Origin: Roseivivax halodurans JCM 10272
GTDB taxonomy: Bacteria > Pseudomonadota > Alphaproteobacteria > Rhodobacterales > Rhodobacteraceae
DNA length: 36,426 bases
Direction of reading: 5' to 3'
NCBI RefSeq assembly: GCF_000521785.1
Contig: NZ_JALZ01000027.1
Coordinates: forward strand, 1 to 36,426
The translations under genes were made by a program, and so were the position numbers. Each line of letters starts with the position of its first letter. Position 1 is the stretch's first letter. Below the pieces are notes generated by a model. The model did no database searches. It saw only the letters and a program-made list of their open reading frames with translations, and was not told the DNA's origin. Of this stretch, positions 33,031 through 36,426 are shown piece by piece.

Positions 33031-33498
33031 ATGACCTCTGCCCTCACGATGGAGAACCCGGTCTTTGCAGCTTACGCGGCTGCGGCCGCGCTCATGATAC
33101 TCAAGCTGATGGGTCAGGGGTGGATGACCGTGGTGCTGATGGTGAAAACCGACGCGGGCCTTCTCAATCCCGAAGATCTTCGTTCCACGGTAGCCAACCG
33201 GAACCCCCGGCCCGATCAGATGGACCGAAACGAGACAGTCGAGCGCTCGCGCCGCATGCAGCGGAACGACCTTGAGAGCATTCCGGCCTTCCTGGCCGCC
33301 GGACTTGTCTTCGTGACTACGCAGCCGCCCCTATGGGTGGCGGTGCTTCTCTTCACCACCTTCGTTCTGTCGCGTCTCGCACACACCTATGCTTACGCAA
33401 CAGCACAGAACCATGAGATACGGGCCACCTTTTTCTCGGTGGGCTCCGTCGTAGTGATTGTCATGGCTCTGTGGGTGTTGGTCGCATCGGTGGTCTGA
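33031..33498 (+). CDS. MAPEG family membrane protein
   Basis: 155 aa from the ATG at 33031, with AGGAG about 10 bases upstream; an alternative GTG at 33022. Four membrane helices: residues about 8-30, 78-95, 98-118 and 130-153. The family pattern is NRNPRPDQMDRNETVERSRR then MQRNDLESIPAFLAAGLVFV, matching the conserved E-R-x(2)-R-x(2)-N-D-x-E-N-x-P region of MAPEG proteins. Homologues act in glutathione-dependent conjugation or peroxide detoxification. Single gene, divergent from the iron operon. Confidence 0.88.
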   Translation: MTSALTMENPVFAAYAAAAALMILKLMGQGWMTVVLMVKTDAGLLNPEDLRSTVANRNPRPDQMDRNETVERSRRMQRNDLESIPAFLAAGLVFVTTQPPLWVAVLLFTTFVLSRLAHTYAYATAQNHEIRATFFSVGSVVVIVMALWVLVASVV

Positions 33499-33639
33499 CA
33501 CTCACAGCGTCAATCCTCTGCGAGGCTGATGTTTGGACGAGGCCGCGCCCTCGCAGAAATCTGCGAGGTCATGACGTGGTCTCGATCCTTTGATGTAGAG
33601 ATTTTTCCTGGCTCACCAACACATCTGGTGAGGGCCTTG

Positions 33640-33767
33640 CCGCTGCCCGTATGGCCCTCGCGGATGATGCACACGCAGCGGATGTCAGCTGCTGAACGCG
33701 GCACCGCGGCATGGAACGCCGCCTGAACGCGGCAAAATACGCACTTTGCAAATTCCGCTATCTGCGC
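33640..33767 (-). repeat. dispersed repeat, copy B, inverted relative to copy A
   Basis: The reverse complement of this stretch matches 18844-18976 (see copy A). In this copy the frame is continuous: AEFAKCVFCRVQAAFHAAVP then RSAADIRCVCIIREGHTGSG, suggesting the sequence was once coding. It fills most of the 341-bp gap between the MAPEG and DUF6880-like genes; no other gene is supported there. Confidence 0.6.
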
Positions 33768-33839
33768 AATGCGGCCGACGGCCGGGCCCAGATATACTTC
33801 GAAGCTAGAAATGGTTCGCCGTGTTTGCGCAGTGATACG

Positions 33840-35276
33840 TCATTCCGCCCGCACTCGCTGCCAGAAGGCCGTCTTTCTGGGATGCGCCTGGCGCAGGCTG
33901 TTCAGATAGTCCGCGTGGGGCGGGTGCGGGCCGTAGTCTTCGATCTCGGCGTCCGCCGTGGCGCAGGAGGTCAGATGGCGCGCGGCGTGGCCGTAGCGCC
34001 CCGAGCGGGCTCGATCGAGGGCGAAGTCGATCATCGAGCGCCAGAGGAGGACGGCGGCGAGCGGGTGACCCGGGGCGAGGGCATCGGCGAGCGGGGTGAG
34101 GATCTCGTAGGCGTCGCCGTCGATCTCGTCGCTGCGGGCGTCGATGAGGTTTGCTGCGAGCGGCAGGTCGGGCGCCTCGAGGCAATAGACCAGCGCTTGC
34201 TCGACCGGCTCGTGCGCGAGAACGAGCCGACGTGCGGCCTCTTCGGCCTCGATGTCGTCGAAGTCGGGCAGGAGGCTCAGATGGCGGCGCAGGGCGGCGG
34301 GGCAGAGGTGTCGCTCGAAGCGGTGCCATAGGGCGGCGCGCAACTCGTCCGTGCGCCCGAGCGCCTCGAGGCAGGCGAAACGCGCCTCGTCGAGCTCGGG
34401 CGTGTCGTTCCATGGATCGCTTTTGTCCCGAGGGCGGACGGCCTCGACCAACCGCAGCGCTTCCTCGGGGCGGCCGGCCTCCAGCAGGCGGGTCGCGGCT
34501 GAGGGGGCGATCGTGACATAGGTCAGCTGCTCGGGCGTGTATTGCGCGAGCCAGCTGTCGACGTCGCCTTCCGCGTCGGCGACGTCCCGCAGGATCATGT
34601 TCGCCGTCAGGCTCCGCCCTGCGAGGGCGCGCTCGGCGCGGGCATCGTCGTCCGGGATGAAATCGTACCGGGCGTGGTCGGCCTCGGTCAGCGGCGCATC
34701 GCGTGCCGCTTCAGCCAGTGTCCTGAGGCGCGCCAGGCCGGTAGCCCCGAGCGCCTCGGCCAGAGAGGGCACGGCATCGTCGAAGGCCCCGTAGCCATCC
34801 TCCGAGATCGCCTCGAAGATGTCCTCGGCCAGCGCCTTTGGCGCCTTGCTCAGCCGCGGTGCGAGACGCGCGATGGCCGCCATCGCATCCCCCATGACGT
34901 CGCCGATCGTGCCCCAGCTGTCGTCGGTGCGCTCGTGGATGCCGGCGGCGAGGTGCAGCTGCGTCCAGAGCAGATCGAAGGCGGTGTCGGGGGCGTCGGG
35001 CGCGATGCGGGTCTCGATGAGCTGCGTCAGATCCGCCAGTTCCTGCGCCAGTTTCTTCTGCGCTTTGCGCGAGAGGAAGCTGCGGCCCCGGCGGATCGAA
35101 GAGAAACGCTTCAGGACGTCCGCCCGGATCGCCTCCAGCCCCTGATCGGCCGAGAGCGCCATGCGCACCCGCCGCTGCCGGGCGGCATCGCCCTTGACCG
35201 TTTCGAGCAGCAGGTCCGCAAGCGTGTCCGAGCCGAGGGCGACGAGGTTCGCCCTGTTCAGGGCCTTGCGCGCCAT
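33840..35276 (-). CDS. DUF6880-like helical protein
   Basis: 478 aa from the ATG at 35274-35276, preceded by a very strong GAGGAGG site; the in-frame start at 35315 is upstream of that site and so excluded. It begins MARKALNRANLVALGSDTLA then DLLLETVKGDAARQRRVRMA, a pattern I associate with DUF6880 proteins. It is almost entirely helical, with a TPR-like middle (ATRLLEAGRPEEALRLVEAV; LDEARFACLEALGRTDELRA) and a C-terminal region (YRHAARHL-type, HADYLNSLRQAHPRKTAFWQ). No signal peptide or membrane segment, so cytoplasmic. Function unknown; helical repeats suggest protein binding. Not linked to a neighbour by overlap. Confidence 0.75.
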   Translation of the reverse strand: MARKALNRANLVALGSDTLADLLLETVKGDAARQRRVRMALSADQGLEAIRADVLKRFSSIRRGRSFLSRKAQKKLAQELADLTQLIETRIAPDAPDTAFDLLWTQLHLAAGIHERTDDSWGTIGDVMGDAMAAIARLAPRLSKAPKALAEDIFEAISEDGYGAFDDAVPSLAEALGATGLARLRTLAEAARDAPLTEADHARYDFIPDDDARAERALAGRSLTANMILRDVADAEGDVDSWLAQYTPEQLTYVTIAPSAATRLLEAGRPEEALRLVEAVRPRDKSDPWNDTPELDEARFACLEALGRTDELRAALWHRFERHLCPAALRRHLSLLPDFDDIEAEEAARRLVLAHEPVEQALVYCLEAPDLPLAANLIDARSDEIDGDAYEILTPLADALAPGHPLAAVLLWRSMIDFALDRARSGRYGHAARHLTSCATADAEIEDYGPHPPHADYLNSLRQAHPRKTAFWQRVRAE

Positions 35277-35370
35277 CTTCACCTCCTCGCCCGAAGCAGC
35301 CGCGGTCGGGATCATGCACCGGCAAAAGACCCGAACCGCCGTGGTCTAAATATGGAAAGAGCGCCCGGTG

Positions 35371-35385
35371 GGCGCCTACATGTAG
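35371..35385 (-). terminator. probable intrinsic terminator of the methyltransferase gene
   Basis: On the minus strand GCGCCC-ACC-GGGCGC forms a six-pair GC hairpin followed by TCTTTCCATATTT, a modest U-rich tail, 115 bp downstream of the methyltransferase stop. Confidence 0.45.
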
Positions 35386-35387
35386 AT

Positions 35388-35422
35388 CACGGGAAAAACT
35401 TGGCCTCCCACGGGAAAAACTT
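35388..35422. repeat. two direct copies of CACGGGAAAAACTT
   Basis: Exact 14-bp copies at 35388-35401 and 35409-35422, 21 bp apart start to start (two helical turns), between the terminator hairpin and the methyltransferase 3' end. Same-face spacing would suit a protein-binding site, but they sit downstream of a gene rather than upstream. Confidence 0.8.
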
Positions 35423-35500
35423 CAGTGTGTCTTACACGGTTTCGGATCGGGGGCCATCCCTCGGGCCATGAATAAAGTTCTCCGGATAGGACCGGACCCG

Positions 35501-36151
35501 TCAGGTCACCCTGCAAACGGTATGGATGATCTGGATCTGCTGTCCGAAGTCCTCGTTCCCGGGAAGGTAGTCCTGCGGTTCGCTGATCTCGAGCACGGTC
35601 CACAGATTTTCCCGGACGATCTCCTCGACCGTCGTGCCGAAGTCGAGATCCGTCCAGCGGTCCGTGCGCTGGGTGAAGGTGATGACGCCCCCGGGGCGGA
35701 CGCATCTGCAGAGGTCGCGCAGCATGTCCGCAGCATTCTCAATATAGGTCAGAACGCCTATGGACGCGGCGCCGGCCATTGAATTCTCCTCGACGGGCAG
35801 GGGCAGCTTCTGGAGGTCGTGCTCGACCAGTCGTTCGTAGAGATCGAGCTCCGTCGCCAGCCGCAGGCTCTCCGCGGAGATATCGAGACCGACCATCCGG
35901 AACGAGCCGTGGCTTCTCATGGCCTGCCCGAAGAGGCCCGTGCCGCAGCCTACATCGAGGACGGCGTCCCTAGGCATGAGGTGAGGGGCAAGCCGTCCGG
36001 CGGCATCGGAGGGCGCCTGGTAGTTCCAGGACTTCAGCGTCTCGTCATAGGTCGCGGCCCAGTCGTCGTAGTAGCGCGAGACGACCGCGGCATCCGTCGT
36101 GCCGCTCTTGAGGTCGAACGATTGATCGCGCTTCGAGGTGTTGGATGCCAT
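35501..36151 (-). CDS. class I SAM-dependent methyltransferase
   Basis: 216 aa from the ATG at 36149-36151, with AAGGA upstream; the in-frame start at 36232 would add 27 basic, non-homologous residues. Motif I is AVLDVGCGTGLFG at residues 63-75; the acidic end of strand 2 is MVGLDISAESLRLA; post-motif regions are LVEHDLQKLPLPVEENSMAG and LRDLCRCVRPGGVITFTQR. The N-terminus VVSRYYDDWAATYDETLKSW is typical of Methyltransf_11/25 enzymes acting on small molecules. Substrate unknown. Followed by a likely terminator. Confidence 0.87.
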   Translation of the reverse strand: MASNTSKRDQSFDLKSGTTDAAVVSRYYDDWAATYDETLKSWNYQAPSDAAGRLAPHLMPRDAVLDVGCGTGLFGQAMRSHGSFRMVGLDISAESLRLATELDLYERLVEHDLQKLPLPVEENSMAGAASIGVLTYIENAADMLRDLCRCVRPGGVITFTQRTDRWTDLDFGTTVEEIVRENLWTVLEISEPQDYLPGNEDFGQQIQIIHTVCRVT

Positions 36152-36402
36152 TCGGGTGGTCCTTCGATGATTTCGGATGCACCCGAAGGTCACACGCAAC
36201 CGACGGGGCCACAACGGCTGACAAAGCTGCACATATTTTGTTTTCGGCCGGTCGCTCGCGCAATTTTCCTGTATTTCTGGCTGTGGCTTGGTGGATGGCC
36301 AAAGTTCTCAGGCAGGAATGCTTCTCGGCCTGGTGACGTACGTGATCCTGACCGGATGGCGGGCAGCCGACCTGAGCTGCACCTTGTATGAACGTTTAAG
36401 AA

Positions 36403-36426
36403 GCGCAGAAAGTGAGCTTTGCAAAG
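36403..36426 (+). repeat. start of dispersed repeat copy C, cut by window edge
   Basis: GCGCAG, eight bases, then TTTGCAAAG repeats the first 23-24 bases of copies A and B in the orientation of copy A; the window ends here. The 36152-36402 stretch upstream contains no gene I can support. Confidence 0.45.

Noticed and set aside
1-36426. CRISPR array, tRNA or rRNA genes
   Set aside because: No regularly spaced repeats, cloverleaf or rRNA-like stretches were noticed on either strand; a tRNA scan was not possible.

Overview
The window is high-GC DNA with the codon use and gene families of an alphaproteobacterium, most likely Rhodobacterales. This rests on family content (GlxA-type AraC regulator, DUF6880-like protein, FecCD-type siderophore transporters, IS407-like IS3 element) and was not tested by any search. 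It reads as an accessory region in which intact transport and detoxification genes alternate with decayed gene fragments, a mobile element and dispersed repeats.

Layout. 1-7.2 kb is a patchwork: the tail of an unknown gene, an HNH endonuclease, a small secreted protein, a broken Fic gene, a large protein with a J-domain lying between beta-propeller-like segments, fragments of flagellar genes (motA C-terminus and a FliJ-like coiled coil with a frameshift in a 7-bp tandem repeat), a membrane-anchored pentapeptide-repeat protein and one further C-terminal gene fragment. 7.2-16.8 kb is a run of small-molecule exporters with their regulators: MFS with a divergent GlxA-type regulator; a LysE/RhtB exporter; MATE; a GNAT; an ArgP-like LysR gene divergent from a LysE/ArgO exporter plus GNAT; and an EamA exporter divergent from a MarR gene across a very strong double palindrome. 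16.8-18.5 kb holds a carboxymuconolactone decarboxylase-family gene that formed an operon with an aldo/keto reductase now split by an internally deleted IS3-family element. The element is flanked by an exact 4-bp target duplication, and removing it plus one duplicate restores the reductase frame.

18.8-33.8 kb is an iron-acquisition block bounded by two inverted copies of a roughly 130-bp repeat. On the left a plus-strand operon encodes a FhuA-like TonB-dependent receptor, FhuD-like binding protein, double-length FhuB permease and FhuC ATPase. On the right a minus-strand set encodes a FecB-type binding protein, two FecCD permeases, an ATPase, a second TonB-dependent receptor and a DUF2218/siderophore-interacting reductase. 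Together they supply outer-membrane uptake, periplasmic capture, inner-membrane import and, for the second set, reductive iron release. The two sets converge on a gap holding a tyrosine-recombinase C-terminal remnant. A MAPEG gene follows, then a DUF6880-like gene and a SAM methyltransferase. A third copy of the repeat begins at the right edge.

No tRNA, rRNA or CRISPR array was seen. All domain calls come from reading motifs by eye.
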